Shown piece after piece: positions 42,220 through 50,883 of a stretch of 61,345 nucleotides of DNA. The DNA lies in the NCBI GenBank assembly GCA_045577175.1, contig JAZNHT010000034.1, positions 1 to 61,345 on the forward strand, read 5' to 3'. The first letter of the stretch is position 1. The number at the start of each line of letters is the position of its first letter. Origin of the DNA: SIG701 sp045577175. Lineage in GTDB: Bacteria > Bacillota > Clostridia > Oscillospirales > CAG-272. The position numbers and the translations under genes were made by a program. Below the pieces are notes generated by a model. The model ran no database searches. It worked only from the letters and a program-made list of their open reading frames with translations, and was not told the DNA's origin.

Positions 42220-44037
42220 TTACCCAACCGCCTCAAGCATTTTGTGACTCTCCTCGTATTCTTTAGCCTGCAAAGAAAACATGTAGGCATACTTTCCGTT
42301 GAGATTCATCAGTTCTTCATGCGTGCCCGATTCAACAATGCGACCGTCATCAAACATATAGATTCGGTCAGCATGACGGGTGGTGGAAAGTCGGTGCGAG
42401 ATGAAAATGATTGTTTTATCGTTCGAATGGGATGTTATGGAACGGTTCAGGGCATATTCCGCTTCGGGATCCAGTGCTGCCGATGGCTCGTCCAGGATAA
42501 GAATATCTGCATCTTTGAAAAAGGCACGGGCGAGCGCAATTTTTTGCTGTTCTCCGCCGGAAAGCATTGTTCCTTCCGCGTCAAATTCTTTTGTCAGCAC
42601 GGTGTCCGTCCCTTTGGGTAAAGCAGCTAATTTGTTGTCAAACGTACCGGCGCAAAGCGCATCATAAACTGCTTCTTTTTTATCCGATGAATAGCATCCG
42701 CCAACCACGTTTTCCGCAATCGTAGCTGCAAAAATCCGATGATCCTGAAAAACGGCTGCGATCCGATTTCGGAAGGATTGAACATCAAATTCGGAAAGAG
42801 GAGCACCGTTATACAGAATTTCACCTTCATCGGGATCGTACAGATGCATGATGAGCTTTGTCAAGGTGGTTTTGCCGGCACCGTTGTACCCAACGATGGC
42901 AATTTTCTCACCCTTTCGAATATCCATATTCACGTTATTCAGCACAGGCTTTTCCGCTCCTTTTCCCGGATACCGGAAGGAGAGATTGCGTATGGTTAAG
43001 TTGTTGAATGCGGGGGTGGGGAGCTTGCCGGATTTCAGTTCGGCACCCGTTTCGAGAAAACGGTGAATCTTTTCTATAAAAATACCGTGCTCGTGGTATT
43101 TCATAATACGTGCGAGCATGTCGCCGAGCAGCCAGCTCATCGTCCAAAGTGCATTTACTGCGATGGCAAAGCCGCCGACACCCAGCGTACCGCTGACCAT
43201 GACCTTATAGAGAATCATGATAAGAGGAATACCGTTGCCCGCAGCGGTAAGCAGAGACGAAACGGTGCCCATCATGATGCGTTTGCGTGCAAAGCCGCGA
43301 AGGATTCCCTTCTTTTCTTCAATGCTTTCGTCCAGCTTTTTTGAGAAAATGTCACCCACGTGAGAGATGCGAACCTCTTTTGCGTATTCGGCCAGTTTGA
43401 AAATGCGGTTTATGTACCCGATCTTTCGTTCGGTGGGATTGATTTTTTCACTGAACTCCAGGTTCAGCTTGTTGCTGTACTGCTGTAGAGCAATCTGAAG
43501 AACGGCAATCGCCAAAATCACAAGGGCAACGCTGACATCTACACTCAGAAGGACGGTGATTAATGTAGATGAAGCAACCAGTCGGTTAATGAGCTTGCCC
43601 GTGTCTTCGATCAGACCGATGGCTTGCGTGTGCGTTTGATTCATGGACCATATGTATTCGTTGTAAAAATCGGGATCGTCGTATTTTGCCAGATCAAGCT
43701 GCAATGCGTGCGAGAACAAATCCTGACTTAATGCTGCACTCAGCCGCTCACGGATTAATGGATTGAATACGTACCAATACGCGAAATGGAACACGTAAAA
43801 CACGACCATGTATACAATGTAGACAATCACGATATGGGCGACATCACGAAAAGGCGTGCCGTTTCCCAAGGCATCCAGCACATTTCTCGTGTAGATGATA
43901 CCGATTGAATTGTTGATGCCCCAGACGATACCTTCAAAAATCATCCCGATAATATACATCGGCGTGTGCTTCCATACCTGCTTTAGCATCCACAGATTGT
44001 TTTTTACGATGGAACGTAAGGTTTTAGCCGATTTCAT
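42220..44037 (-). CDS. ABC exporter half-transporter (membrane and ATPase domains), second of pair
   Basis: 605 residues from the ATG at 44037, preceded by GGAGGTGA. Six-helix membrane domain (about 20-310) and ATPase domain with Walker A GYNGAGKTT, signature LSGGEQQKIALARAF and Walker B ILILDEPSAALD. No N-terminal C39 peptidase. The upstream ABC gene ends in an ATGA overlap with this start, so the two are translationally coupled and probably form a heterodimer. The neighbouring peptide/ACP locus makes export of its product the natural guess; direct evidence is absent. Confidence 0.85.
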   Translation of the reverse strand: MKSAKTLRSIVKNNLWMLKQVWKHTPMYIIGMIFEGIVWGINNSIGIIYTRNVLDALGNGTPFRDVAHIVIVYIVYMVVFYVFHFAYWYVFNPLIRERLSAALSQDLFSHALQLDLAKYDDPDFYNEYIWSMNQTHTQAIGLIEDTGKLINRLVASSTLITVLLSVDVSVALVILAIAVLQIALQQYSNKLNLEFSEKINPTERKIGYINRIFKLAEYAKEVRISHVGDIFSKKLDESIEEKKGILRGFARKRIMMGTVSSLLTAAGNGIPLIMILYKVMVSGTLGVGGFAIAVNALWTMSWLLGDMLARIMKYHEHGIFIEKIHRFLETGAELKSGKLPTPAFNNLTIRNLSFRYPGKGAEKPVLNNVNMDIRKGEKIAIVGYNGAGKTTLTKLIMHLYDPDEGEILYNGAPLSEFDVQSFRNRIAAVFQDHRIFAATIAENVVGGCYSSDKKEAVYDALCAGTFDNKLAALPKGTDTVLTKEFDAEGTMLSGGEQQKIALARAFFKDADILILDEPSAALDPEAEYALNRSITSHSNDKTIIFISHRLSTTRHADRIYMFDDGRIVESGTHEELMNLNGKYAYMFSLQAKEYEESHKMLEAVG

Positions 44038-45854
44038 ACAGTCACCTCCGCATAGTTTTCCGCCTGATGCCGAAACATTTCCGCATATTTTCCGTTTTGT
44101 GCCATCAGCTCCCGGTGCGTCCCCTGTTCGGCTATGCGCCCGTCCTCCATAAGATAAATGCGATCTGCCGAAACAGCCGCCGCCAGTCGGTGCGAGATGA
44201 AGATCATACCGCAGTCGGCACAAGCCTCTTTCATACGGGTGTACATTTCATGCTCCGCAATCGGATCCAGCGCCGAGGACGGCTCGTCCAGAATGACAAA
44301 GCGGTTGTCTTTCGTGTACACGTGCGCGATGGCAATTTTTTGTGTCTCACCGCCGGAGAGAACTTCGCCGTCAGAGTCAAATTCACGGGTGAGATTGTTT
44401 TTGTACTTGTTTTTCATTTTCTCGATTCTTTCGGTAATGCCGGCTTTCTCTATTGCGTCCTCCACAAGAGCACCGTCGTTTTCTTTGGGAAGGCGAAGCA
44501 GGACATTTTCTTCCACGGTAAGGGCAAAAATTCCGTAATCCTGCATGACGACGGAATAGATGTCGCGGTACTGCATGGCAGGAAAATCACAAACGTCTAT
44601 GCCGCCGTAAGTGATCGATCCCTCAGGATCATACAGGCGCAAAAGCAGCTTGACAAGCGTTGTTTTTCCCGCCCCGTTATGTCCGACAATGGCGATCTTT
44701 TCTTTTGCTCCGAAGCGCATGGAAATGTCTTTCAGCGTGTAATCCGCCGCTCCGTCATAGCGAAACGATACGTGATCCAAAACAAGATCTCCGCCTGCGG
44801 GAATTGGATGATTGCCTTCCGTCATTTCGGGTGCCTGCTCCAAAAATTCACGGAGATTTTCAATGTAAAGGGCGTTGTTCTGGAATTGAATGAAGCCGTC
44901 CGCAAAATTAATTAAGGAGTAAGAGATCGTGCCTATCGAGTTGAGAACAACAATGCAGTCACCGTATTCCATGGCACCGCGTCCCACTGTTTGCCATACC
45001 GCATACAAGGTGGCACCCAGGGGGGAAAGCACTTGCAGACATTCTTCCTTCAAATAGGAGAGGGTGGCACGGTTGATGCCGTGCTTTTTTATGATGGCCA
45101 TTACTCTTTGGGAAGATTCGCGGAATCTTTGCAGCATGAGCGTTGGCATGTCGGTCAGACGCATTTCCTTGGCATAATCGGAAAGGTAAAACGTTCTTCT
45201 GGTGTAATCCTTCAGTCGGTTTTCCTCCGTTGTTTCCATGTTCAGCTTATAGTTGATCTTATTACATGCTGTTGAGATCGGAATGGTAACCAGAGGGATG
45301 ATTGCAAACAGAAGCAAAACGGGATCGATGGCAAACAGCATAAGAAAATTTGCGGAAAAGCTCGTAATCATGGAAAGAACATTCGTGATAGCACCGACAA
45401 CACTCCACGCTCTGGAGGTGCTTTCGTCAATGGCACGGGAGTATTTGTTATAATATTCCGTGTTTTCATAACATTTGAGCTCCACTGCCGCGGCTTTTTT
45501 ATAGACTCTGTGACGGATGTGGCGCATCAGATCCTGATCCTTCATCGGGAAATACAGAGAATTGAGCAAAGTACCTGTAAAATGCAGAAGAAGCATGGAG
45601 GCAATACAGATGCAGATGAAAGTGAGGATTTGTTCGAAAGATTTCCCCTCGGAGATTCCGTTCAGCGCATATCTGAGCATGTATGTATAGGTGAAAAAGT
45701 TGGCAAGCGTATATACGACAGCCAGAACGATGCGCAGAACAAACGCGCCGGGGACATGTTTACAGACGATTTTCAGCATGAACAGATTGTTGGACAGGAT
45801 TCGCTTAAACGATAATTTGGCGGTGTCTTTTGCCGCTTTTTTCTTTTTAATCAT
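44034..45854 (-). CDS. ABC exporter half-transporter (membrane and ATPase domains), first of pair
   Basis: 606 residues. Membrane domain with five to six helices, then Walker A GHNGAGKTTLVKLLLRLYDP, signature LSGGETQKIAIAHVY and Walker B RFVILDEPSSALDP. Both nucleotide sites of this and the partner protein keep the catalytic Glu, so neither is degenerate. The ATG follows AGGAG by 7 bases. The pair is on the same strand as the ACP-to-kinase operon but is separated from it by a convergent small gene, so it has its own transcription start or relies on read-through. Confidence 0.86.
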   Translation of the reverse strand: MIKKKKAAKDTAKLSFKRILSNNLFMLKIVCKHVPGAFVLRIVLAVVYTLANFFTYTYMLRYALNGISEGKSFEQILTFICICIASMLLLHFTGTLLNSLYFPMKDQDLMRHIRHRVYKKAAAVELKCYENTEYYNKYSRAIDESTSRAWSVVGAITNVLSMITSFSANFLMLFAIDPVLLLFAIIPLVTIPISTACNKINYKLNMETTEENRLKDYTRRTFYLSDYAKEMRLTDMPTLMLQRFRESSQRVMAIIKKHGINRATLSYLKEECLQVLSPLGATLYAVWQTVGRGAMEYGDCIVVLNSIGTISYSLINFADGFIQFQNNALYIENLREFLEQAPEMTEGNHPIPAGGDLVLDHVSFRYDGAADYTLKDISMRFGAKEKIAIVGHNGAGKTTLVKLLLRLYDPEGSITYGGIDVCDFPAMQYRDIYSVVMQDYGIFALTVEENVLLRLPKENDGALVEDAIEKAGITERIEKMKNKYKNNLTREFDSDGEVLSGGETQKIAIAHVYTKDNRFVILDEPSSALDPIAEHEMYTRMKEACADCGMIFISHRLAAAVSADRIYLMEDGRIAEQGTHRELMAQNGKYAEMFRHQAENYAEVTV

Positions 45855-46023
45855 TAATGTACTCCTTGTGCGTATGTCGAATTGCTTGTTCGGTCAGATT
45901 TGATTTTTGTTTGTTTTTGGAATATTCTGTATTTTATTCGGTTGTTTTATTGCATGGTGAGGTGTAGAATAAATGTCCCCCCACCGCTTTGAACTTTTAG
46001 AAAAATACGGAGGACTTTATGAA

Positions 46024-46260
46024 ATGGAGTGTCATTATAAGGTTGTAAAATCGATGTTTGTGAAAGACCCGACCGATTCGGACGAGTATGGAATTGCGGC
46101 TACTGTGGTGTATAACGGGTGCACGGTTGTTCTGACATCCGTGCATCGGATCAGCGGGAATCTGCCGGCGGTCACACGTCTTGCAAAGCTGTGTAATCAA
46201 CTGGAGGTAAGTCCCGTCCATCTTCAGGATATTGTGGATGATTTTTTGGCACAGCAGTGA
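46024..46260 (+). CDS. Small DUF6514-like protein
   Basis: 78 residues from the ATG at 46024 (CGGAGGA about 10 bases upstream); an earlier in-frame ATG at 45973 has no ribosome site. The pattern MECHYKVVKSMFVKD, YGIAATVVYNGCTVVLTSVHRIS, LAKLCNQLEVSPVHLQDIVDDFL matches a small clostridial family of unknown function (DUF6514, from memory). It points against its neighbours on both sides. Its last 37 bases overlap the 3' end of the kinase-like gene on the other strand. Confidence 0.7.
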   Translation: MECHYKVVKSMFVKDPTDSDEYGIAATVVYNGCTVVLTSVHRISGNLPAVTRLAKLCNQLEVSPVHLQDIVDDFLAQQ

Positions 46261-47039
46261 TCGGCGGCACGCAGAGTGTCAAAAACATAGTGCATATCGG
46301 AATAGGTGATGCGTTGGCAGTTATAGCCTGCGAGAGATATGATTGTTTTCAAATCCATTTTATATACCGTTTGGGATGCAAGAAGGATTTCCACGCGCTC
46401 CTTGGCTGACAGGGATACGACACTGTTTTCCGCCTCCGAACGGTTTATAAAGTAAATACCGCCGATCGGCAAGGGCGTTTGCACGGTGTTTTCGGGCGTG
46501 TATGCAATGCGCACGTCACCCGGCGTTTTCAAGGAGTGTGTATCCGCAGGTTGTGCATGTAGTTTTTGCAAAACAGCGTATCCGCCCTCTCTCAGATGGA
46601 GGGGCGTTGCAGACGGATGCACGTGAAGCGTTGTCTTATCCACAAGGATACAGTCGTCGGAAAGGTATCCGCATCCGCAGTGAAGCAGATACGCGGTAAG
46701 CGTTGTTTTTCCGCCGCAAGTCGGTGCCGGAAACAAATACGCCTTGCCGCCATACGAAAGGGCGGCACCGTGAAACGGCAGCACGGATTCTGCAAACGGA
46801 ATACTGCTGTAAATAAAGGAGGTCAGCGCGAGCATGGGATCCTTGACAACAGACGTATTGGCAGGGGAACGGAATCTGTATTCGCCCGATGCCTTGGAGA
46901 TTTCCACGAGGGGGTTCAGCGGCGAGGATACTTTGGCTGCATATTGCCCGAATTCAAGCGGGAGCAGCTTTGCAAATTCCGTACAGTCCGTCATGATAGA
47001 AAAGGGTGTACGAAAGGGAAGTGTTACGGCGTAGTACAT
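46224..47039 (-). CDS. HPr-kinase-like P-loop kinase of the peptide/ACP locus
   Basis: 271 residues. PFHGAALSYGGKAYLFPAPTCGGKTTL (P-loop ending at K111) and SDDCILVDKTTLHVHPSATPLHL match the HPr kinase/PEP-carboxykinase-like family found beside PqqD and nucleotidyltransferase genes in peptide clusters. Some such kinases phosphorylate a peptide. True HPr kinases have GxSGxGKS; this has APTCGGKT, so regulation of HPr is unlikely. GGAG lies 8 bases before the ATG; the peptidase stop codon is 5 bases upstream. Last gene of the reverse operon. Confidence 0.75.
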   Translation of the reverse strand: MYYAVTLPFRTPFSIMTDCTEFAKLLPLEFGQYAAKVSSPLNPLVEISKASGEYRFRSPANTSVVKDPMLALTSFIYSSIPFAESVLPFHGAALSYGGKAYLFPAPTCGGKTTLTAYLLHCGCGYLSDDCILVDKTTLHVHPSATPLHLREGGYAVLQKLHAQPADTHSLKTPGDVRIAYTPENTVQTPLPIGGIYFINRSEAENSVVSLSAKERVEILLASQTVYKMDLKTIISLAGYNCQRITYSDMHYVFDTLRAADHCCAKKSSTIS

Positions 47040-47044
47040 CGGTG

Positions 47045-47530
47045 TTACTCCTTCTTATACGGATTGCGAAACACCGCATATTCTGCGGTCATGCGCATAA
47101 ATTGTTGATATATCTGCGTTTCCTTTGTCAGCGCGATATTGTAACCGTTTCTGCGAAACAGCTTTCCTACCTGATAAGATGTGTCGATCAGCTCCTGCGG
47201 CGGTGTCGGGAGCTCGTAAGTCATGCCCTCGCTCGACAGTCCTATCACCTTGCCGATCACATCCTCGGCGGCAACATCTTCGAGGCGAAACGCGTTGTCT
47301 CCTTTGCAGAGTAGCCGACCGCACCGCTCTCCTACGTATCGGTGCACAAGCAACTCTCTGTTTTTATAGGGAAAAACCAAAATGTCTCCGGGTCGGTAAC
47401 TGCCTTTCGCAATGCGGATTGTGTCGCCCTCGTGCAGGGTTGGCTCCATGCTGATTCCCTTCACGGTGATTTCTGCTTCCTTGTGCAGTGCGAGCAGAGT
47501 ATTTAACAGAACTTTTTCTTCAATATACAT
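47045..47530 (-). CDS. S24/S26 (SipW-like) peptidase
   Basis: 161 residues. VKGISMEPTLHEGD holds the catalytic Ser27 of S26 signal peptidases. LVHRYVG (His63) and LLCKGDNAFRLED match the Ser-His type found in SipW and archaeal/ER signal peptidases, which lack the usual Lys. No membrane helix is visible in the first 20 residues, so it may be cytoplasmic or peripheral. In the operon it may process a peptide or protein leader. Starts 2 bases after the nucleotidyltransferase stop codon. Confidence 0.72.
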   Translation of the reverse strand: MYIEEKVLLNTLLALHKEAEITVKGISMEPTLHEGDTIRIAKGSYRPGDILVFPYKNRELLVHRYVGERCGRLLCKGDNAFRLEDVAAEDVIGKVIGLSSEGMTYELPTPPQELIDTSYQVGKLFRRNGYNIALTKETQIYQQFMRMTAEYAVFRNPYKKE

Positions 47531-47532
47531 AG

Positions 47533-48579
47533 TTACATCATCGTCCTGTTCATAAGAATTTTTTTGCGGTCGGGATCGGTCAGCTCCTTTTCAAATTCCG
47601 AAAGGAACGCACTGTCAAAAACACGTCGGACAAAGGGGATATTCCAAAGACGGCGGTCGGCTTCATCCAGCCCGTAGGTGCTTATCAAGTTCTCTCCCTC
47701 GGGGGTATGAAGCGTATGCAGATACGGGGCAGTGCAAGGCTGGCCAAACAGATCGTGTGCATACCGAACACAGAAGTATACATATTTTGTCGCACCGATC
47801 TGATCGCTGAGTACGCGCAGCTTTTCGGGATCCGGCTTTCTTATAAGAAGATACCCGTATATATCGAAAAAATGGGACAGCGGAAAGCCTTTTTCCGCCA
47901 GCAGGTAAACGGAGTTCCAATCCTTGTAGTGGTGGAGGCACAGGGCAATAAATTCTTTCTCGGGCGGAAGTGATTGTACGGTTATACCGCCTACCGTGAT
48001 CGGTAAGGTGTCGAACAGAAACGTCTCCATATCTGTCCGCATGTCGCTTTCGCCCCAGAACAGCTCGATATTCACGTCGTAGTTTACAAAAGGGCAAAGC
48101 GGATTCCCGCTTTCCCGAACAAACGGTGCCAACTGATGGCTTTTGGCTGTGTGAAAGACGAGTTCACTGCGCGTGAAAGGAACAATTGTATCACCCATAA
48201 CGCGTCCTTGCGTAAATCCGTTTTGCAGAAAACAGCTTTTTACCGTGTCAGCATATGCCCGTGGGATGATAAGATCAATATCTCCCGAAAAACGGGCAGT
48301 CTCGTTTCCGTAGATTCGCTTGGACAAAACGGCACCCTTTACGACGGCATACGGGACGTGCGCATCCGCAAAGGCAGCAAACACATCTTTCCCCGCGCGA
48401 AATCTCACGTTTACAATCATCTGCCGCAGAGCATCGGTTCGTTTGTCCGGGCTTTCAACCGGATGACCGGGAAAGCCAAAGCATCGATTGTCTTGCAGGA
48501 TCGTTTGTAACTCCGCGGTATACGGTGCACCTGTCGCGGCGGCGCGGAGAGACGAGAGCAGATCATCATATTTTTTCAA
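47533..48579 (-). CDS. Uncharacterised nucleotidyltransferase (NTP_transf_5 type)
   Basis: 348 residues from a TTG start, preceded by GGGGTGA at 7 bases. AVVKGAVLSKRIYGNETARFSGDIDLII carries the Asp pair (D100, D102) of the Pol-beta-type nucleotidyltransferase fold; the rest (FWGESDMR, FIALCLHHYKDWNS) matches a family often seen in peptide-modification clusters beside HPr-kinase-like and PqqD-like genes. Its substrate in those clusters is not known. It overlaps the end of the FkbH-like gene by 14 bases, so it is translationally coupled. Confidence 0.75.
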   Translation of the reverse strand: MKKYDDLLSSLRAAATGAPYTAELQTILQDNRCFGFPGHPVESPDKRTDALRQMIVNVRFRAGKDVFAAFADAHVPYAVVKGAVLSKRIYGNETARFSGDIDLIIPRAYADTVKSCFLQNGFTQGRVMGDTIVPFTRSELVFHTAKSHQLAPFVRESGNPLCPFVNYDVNIELFWGESDMRTDMETFLFDTLPITVGGITVQSLPPEKEFIALCLHHYKDWNSVYLLAEKGFPLSHFFDIYGYLLIRKPDPEKLRVLSDQIGATKYVYFCVRYAHDLFGQPCTAPYLHTLHTPEGENLISTYGLDEADRRLWNIPFVRRVFDSAFLSEFEKELTDPDRKKILMNRTMM

Positions 48580-49615
48580 CGGTTTTCACCCCGCTTTTTT
48601 GATAGAAATCCTTGAACAGCCTGTTCTTTTCTGTGGGAACATACACGCCGCAAAGCGTGCTGTAGCCCGCATCGGCGGCGATCCTCTTCGCTTCTGCAAT
48701 GAGATCATCCTCAAATCCTCGCTGAAAGGCACGGCACGACAGCCAAAAATGTGTGATTGCCGCTCGGTTTGACGATAGGTCTGCGACTGCGGCCGCCACA
48801 ATCCCCATATCTCCGTAAATGTCCGAGGCGTGAAGACACAGAACTGTTTTTTGCGGGTCTTCCGCAATCCGATGAAGCTCCCCTGTGTCGGGATGGGTGT
48901 TTGCGAGATTTCCTTGATTTGTCCGCATCGCAAGCTGGGCGACGCGCGGAATATCAAATTTTGTCGCCTTGCGGACCGTTACGCGCGTGTCCAACTGCTT
49001 GTGGAACGCCGCAAGATCCGTTGCCTGTGCCATAGCTGTGTTCCGCTTTTGCGCCGCACGATACTGCTGTGTGCGCACGCGATCCTCATCGGTTACGCTG
49101 CTCTTTTGCAGACAAGCCAATTCTCTTAAGACAGACGTGTATTTCGCAGGATCATGCGCATCCATGTGTACGCACAGGACTTCCGGCAGCTCCGCCTCAA
49201 CAAGCCCGATCTCATACGCGCTGTCATCCAGAAACACCATGTCCTCGGGGGAAATATTCAATTCTAACGCAAGGGAGCGGATGTTGTCCGCCTTGTTTTC
49301 ATAATTGATACGCATCGCGGCAATATCCGCTTCGCGCAAGATCATGTCCGGGTGATTTTTGAGAACCTCCAGCACGTCCTCTTCCGCATTTTTACTGCAC
49401 AGACAGAGAAGAATCCCCGACGCCGTCAAACGCGAAAGCTCCCTCTGGAAATCCCGATACCGCCGCCCGCCGAACTGACCGGACAGCTCGATGCCGTCAA
49501 ACCCGTCATCCGCTAAAACGCCGCCCCAAAGAACGCCGTCGCAGTCGCATATGATGCACTTTTTCGTTTTTTTTTCTTCATCGTCTCCGCTGTGTAATAC
49601 GCAAGCGCATTGCAT
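48566..49615 (-). CDS. FkbH-like protein, HAD and acyltransferase-like part (downstream frame)
   Basis: The frame encodes KKCIICDCDGVLWGGVLADDG, the HAD phosphatase motif of FkbH enzymes, then FLDDSAYEIG and a GNAT-like C-terminal domain (ATKFDIPRVAQLAMRTNQ, WLSCRAFQRGFEDDLI). FkbH enzymes load a glyceryl unit from 1,3-bisphosphoglycerate onto an acyl carrier protein. The usual FkbH-like protein has an N-terminal SGNH-like domain before this; here that domain lies in the overlapping upstream frame. An ATG at 49615 (GAGGG before it) could start this part alone, but the conserved fusion pattern suggests a single product made by a -1 frameshift at 49567-49575. Confidence 0.7.
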   Translation of the reverse strand: MQCACVLHSGDDEEKKTKKCIICDCDGVLWGGVLADDGFDGIELSGQFGGRRYRDFQRELSRLTASGILLCLCSKNAEEDVLEVLKNHPDMILREADIAAMRINYENKADNIRSLALELNISPEDMVFLDDSAYEIGLVEAELPEVLCVHMDAHDPAKYTSVLRELACLQKSSVTDEDRVRTQQYRAAQKRNTAMAQATDLAAFHKQLDTRVTVRKATKFDIPRVAQLAMRTNQGNLANTHPDTGELHRIAEDPQKTVLCLHASDIYGDMGIVAAAVADLSSNRAAITHFWLSCRAFQRGFEDDLIAEAKRIAADAGYSTLCGVYVPTEKNRLFKDFYQKSGVKTVEKI

Positions 49616-50175
49616 CCCTCTTTGGAAAAAGGACAGCCGAAGCGGTACAAAGAATGCTCGTCCCAAAAGTTTTGCGTGCCGACTTGCGCGGCGATCTCCC
49701 CCGTATCAATGCACTGTGTGCTGTGTACGACGGAGAGCACATGCGCGTTCAGCTCCGCGGCGATCTCCCCGGCAGAAGGCAAGCCTCGGCAGAGCAGGGC
49801 AGAGCCTTGCTCGTGAAGGAGGAAGAAGACAGGACGACTGCTGCACCGCTCCATTTTTTCAATAAGCCGTGTCAGAAGCCGCTTCACATTTTCCACCTGC
49901 GCGCGGATTTCGGCTTCGTCCAGCGTGTATAACTTCTCCCACAGTGTCGGAGCGATCTCTCTTAGGGTGAGGATAGCCACGGCAGGCGCGTGAACGTCCT
50001 CGGCCAAGTACCCGTGTACGTCCGTATAGCGTACAGTCAGATGCGGATTGTAGTACCGCACGTAACTGTCAAATATCGGCTCAAGGGAGCCTTTTCGAAT
50101 ACATACGATCTCTTCCGCATCTTTTGCGGGGGAGATTTTTATTACTTCTTTGTAAGGAATCGTAAAATCTATCAT
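49513..50175 (-). CDS. FkbH-like protein, N-terminal domain (upstream frame)
   Basis: 220 residues. The stretch GTQNFWDEHSLYRFGCPFSKEGCNALAYYTAETM is what normally leads straight into the KKCLVLDLDNTLWGG region of full-length FkbH-like proteins. In this frame the sequence after the run of nine A residues (KKKKRKSASYATATAFFGAAF) is no longer FkbH-like. So the true family reading changes frame near 49570; the joined product would be about 536 residues, a normal size. The start codon overlaps the ACP stop codon (ATGA). Serves as the amino-terminal domain of the enzyme. Confidence 0.7.
   Translation of the reverse strand: MIDFTIPYKEVIKISPAKDAEEIVCIRKGSLEPIFDSYVRYYNPHLTVRYTDVHGYLAEDVHAPAVAILTLREIAPTLWEKLYTLDEAEIRAQVENVKRLLTRLIEKMERCSSRPVFFLLHEQGSALLCRGLPSAGEIAAELNAHVLSVVHSTQCIDTGEIAAQVGTQNFWDEHSLYRFGCPFSKEGCNALAYYTAETMKKKKRKSASYATATAFFGAAF
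49567..49588 (-). other. Candidate programmed -1 frameshift site in the FkbH-like gene
   Basis: Reverse-strand zero frame reads AAG-AAA-AAA-AAA-CGA, containing the slippery heptamer A-AAA-AAA. GGAG (49588-49585) ends about 9 bases before it, similar to the dnaX frameshift signal. A -1 slip leads directly into the conserved HAD frame. A plain indel in a homopolymer (mutation or assembly error) would look the same. Confidence 0.55.
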
Positions 50176-50420
50176 TTTTCAAAATACTTTTCAATCGTAT
50201 CGAATATAGCCTGTTTGCTTGCGAAATTGTCGGGCAGCAGATCGCTGTCCAAAAATTCCATGCCCAGTTCTTCCTCGAGAAGAACGATCATGTTTATAAA
50301 ATGGATGGAATCCATCCCGTATTCCGAAAGCGATGCATCGTCCGGCAAATTTTCCGTTTCTTCAGCAGTCAGCGCCAATGCGTCCGCAAGGCAGTCGATT
50401 ATGATGGCTTTTCTGTTCAT
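50172..50420 (-). CDS. Acyl carrier protein of the peptide/FkbH locus
   Basis: 82 residues from the ATG at 50420 (AGGAG 7 bases upstream). LSEYGMDSIHFINMIVLLEEELG is the phosphopantetheine attachment site, Ser38 in GMDS. It lies first in the reverse operon with ATGA overlap into the FkbH-like gene, which strongly suggests that it is the carrier loaded by that enzyme. It is not the fatty-acid ACP by context. A second ACP (79 residues) is at 60.9-61.1 kb. Confidence 0.88.
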   Translation of the reverse strand: MNRKAIIIDCLADALALTAEETENLPDDASLSEYGMDSIHFINMIVLLEEELGMEFLDSDLLPDNFASKQAIFDTIEKYFEK

Positions 50421-50453
50421 GTTTTTGCTCCTGTTCAGCAGATTTATGGGTTT

Positions 50454-50482
50454 ATTATACCATGTGCGGCGGAAACAGTCAA
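50454..50482 (-). promoter_or_regulatory. Promoter of the ACP-FkbH-NTase-peptidase-kinase operon
   Basis: Reverse-strand TTGACT (50482-50477) and TATAAT (50459-50454), 17-base spacer, 34 bases before the ACP start. It is divergent from the PqqD/radical SAM promoter, with about 60 bases between the two -10 to -35 regions. Confidence 0.88.
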
Positions 50483-50541
50483 TCTGCAATAGAACATAAC
50501 GGGAAATATTCCATAAAATTGTGGACGAGTGGCGAATTATG

Positions 50542-50550
50542 TGCTATAAT
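50542..50550 (+). promoter_or_regulatory. Extended -10 promoter of the PqqD/radical SAM pair
   Basis: TGCTATAAT, 45 bases before the PqqD-like start. The -35 is weak (GTGGAC or TTGTGG at 18-20 bases). Confidence 0.65.
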
Positions 50551-50595
50551 ATAGCCGTGGAGAAATCCAAATACTGTAAAAGGATGTAGTATCAA

Positions 50596-50883
50596 ATGAA
50601 GAAATTCAAGCAGGCTGCAAACGCGCAGATCCTTCCTCTGGACGAAGAGGAATCCGTAATTATGACCGCCTCCGACGGCGATATTCATTATGTAAACAAG
50701 ATTGCGAGCATCATTTTTTCGCTTTTTGAGAATCCATGTGCGAAGGAGACAGCTCTTCAGACACTGTGCGAAATGTTCGAGGGCGACGCGGAGACGATTC
50801 GCGGCGAAGGCGGCAGTATGATCGACACTTTCTGCGAAAAGGGACTTCTTGTTGAGGTGACCGGCTCCGAAAATGAAGATTGA
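50596..50883 (+). CDS. PqqD-family small protein
   Basis: 95 residues. MTASDGDIHYVNKIASIIFSLFENPCAKETALQTL and GDAETIRGEGGSMIDTFCEKGLL fit the PqqD/RRE winged-helix fold, which binds the leader of a RiPP precursor and delivers it to a modifying enzyme. It overlaps the SPASM radical SAM gene by 11 bases, the usual pairing. No precursor peptide is visible beside it. It is divergent from the ACP operon. Confidence 0.82.
   Translation: MKKFKQAANAQILPLDEEESVIMTASDGDIHYVNKIASIIFSLFENPCAKETALQTLCEMFEGDAETIRGEGGSMIDTFCEKGLLVEVTGSENED

Noticed and set aside
42220..45854. ABC pair as bacteriocin exporters with C39 peptidase
   Set aside because: Neither protein has an N-terminal C39 domain; both start directly with the membrane domain. 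They may still export the locus product.
46224..47039. P-loop protein as true HPr kinase/phosphorylase (hprK)
   Set aside because: The P-loop is APTCGGKT instead of the HPrK motif, the N-terminal HPrK domain is missing, and the context is peptide/ACP genes.
50172..50420. ACP at 50 kb as part of fatty-acid synthesis
   Set aside because: No fab genes nearby; it overlaps an FkbH-like gene in a specialised operon, so a dedicated carrier is more likely.
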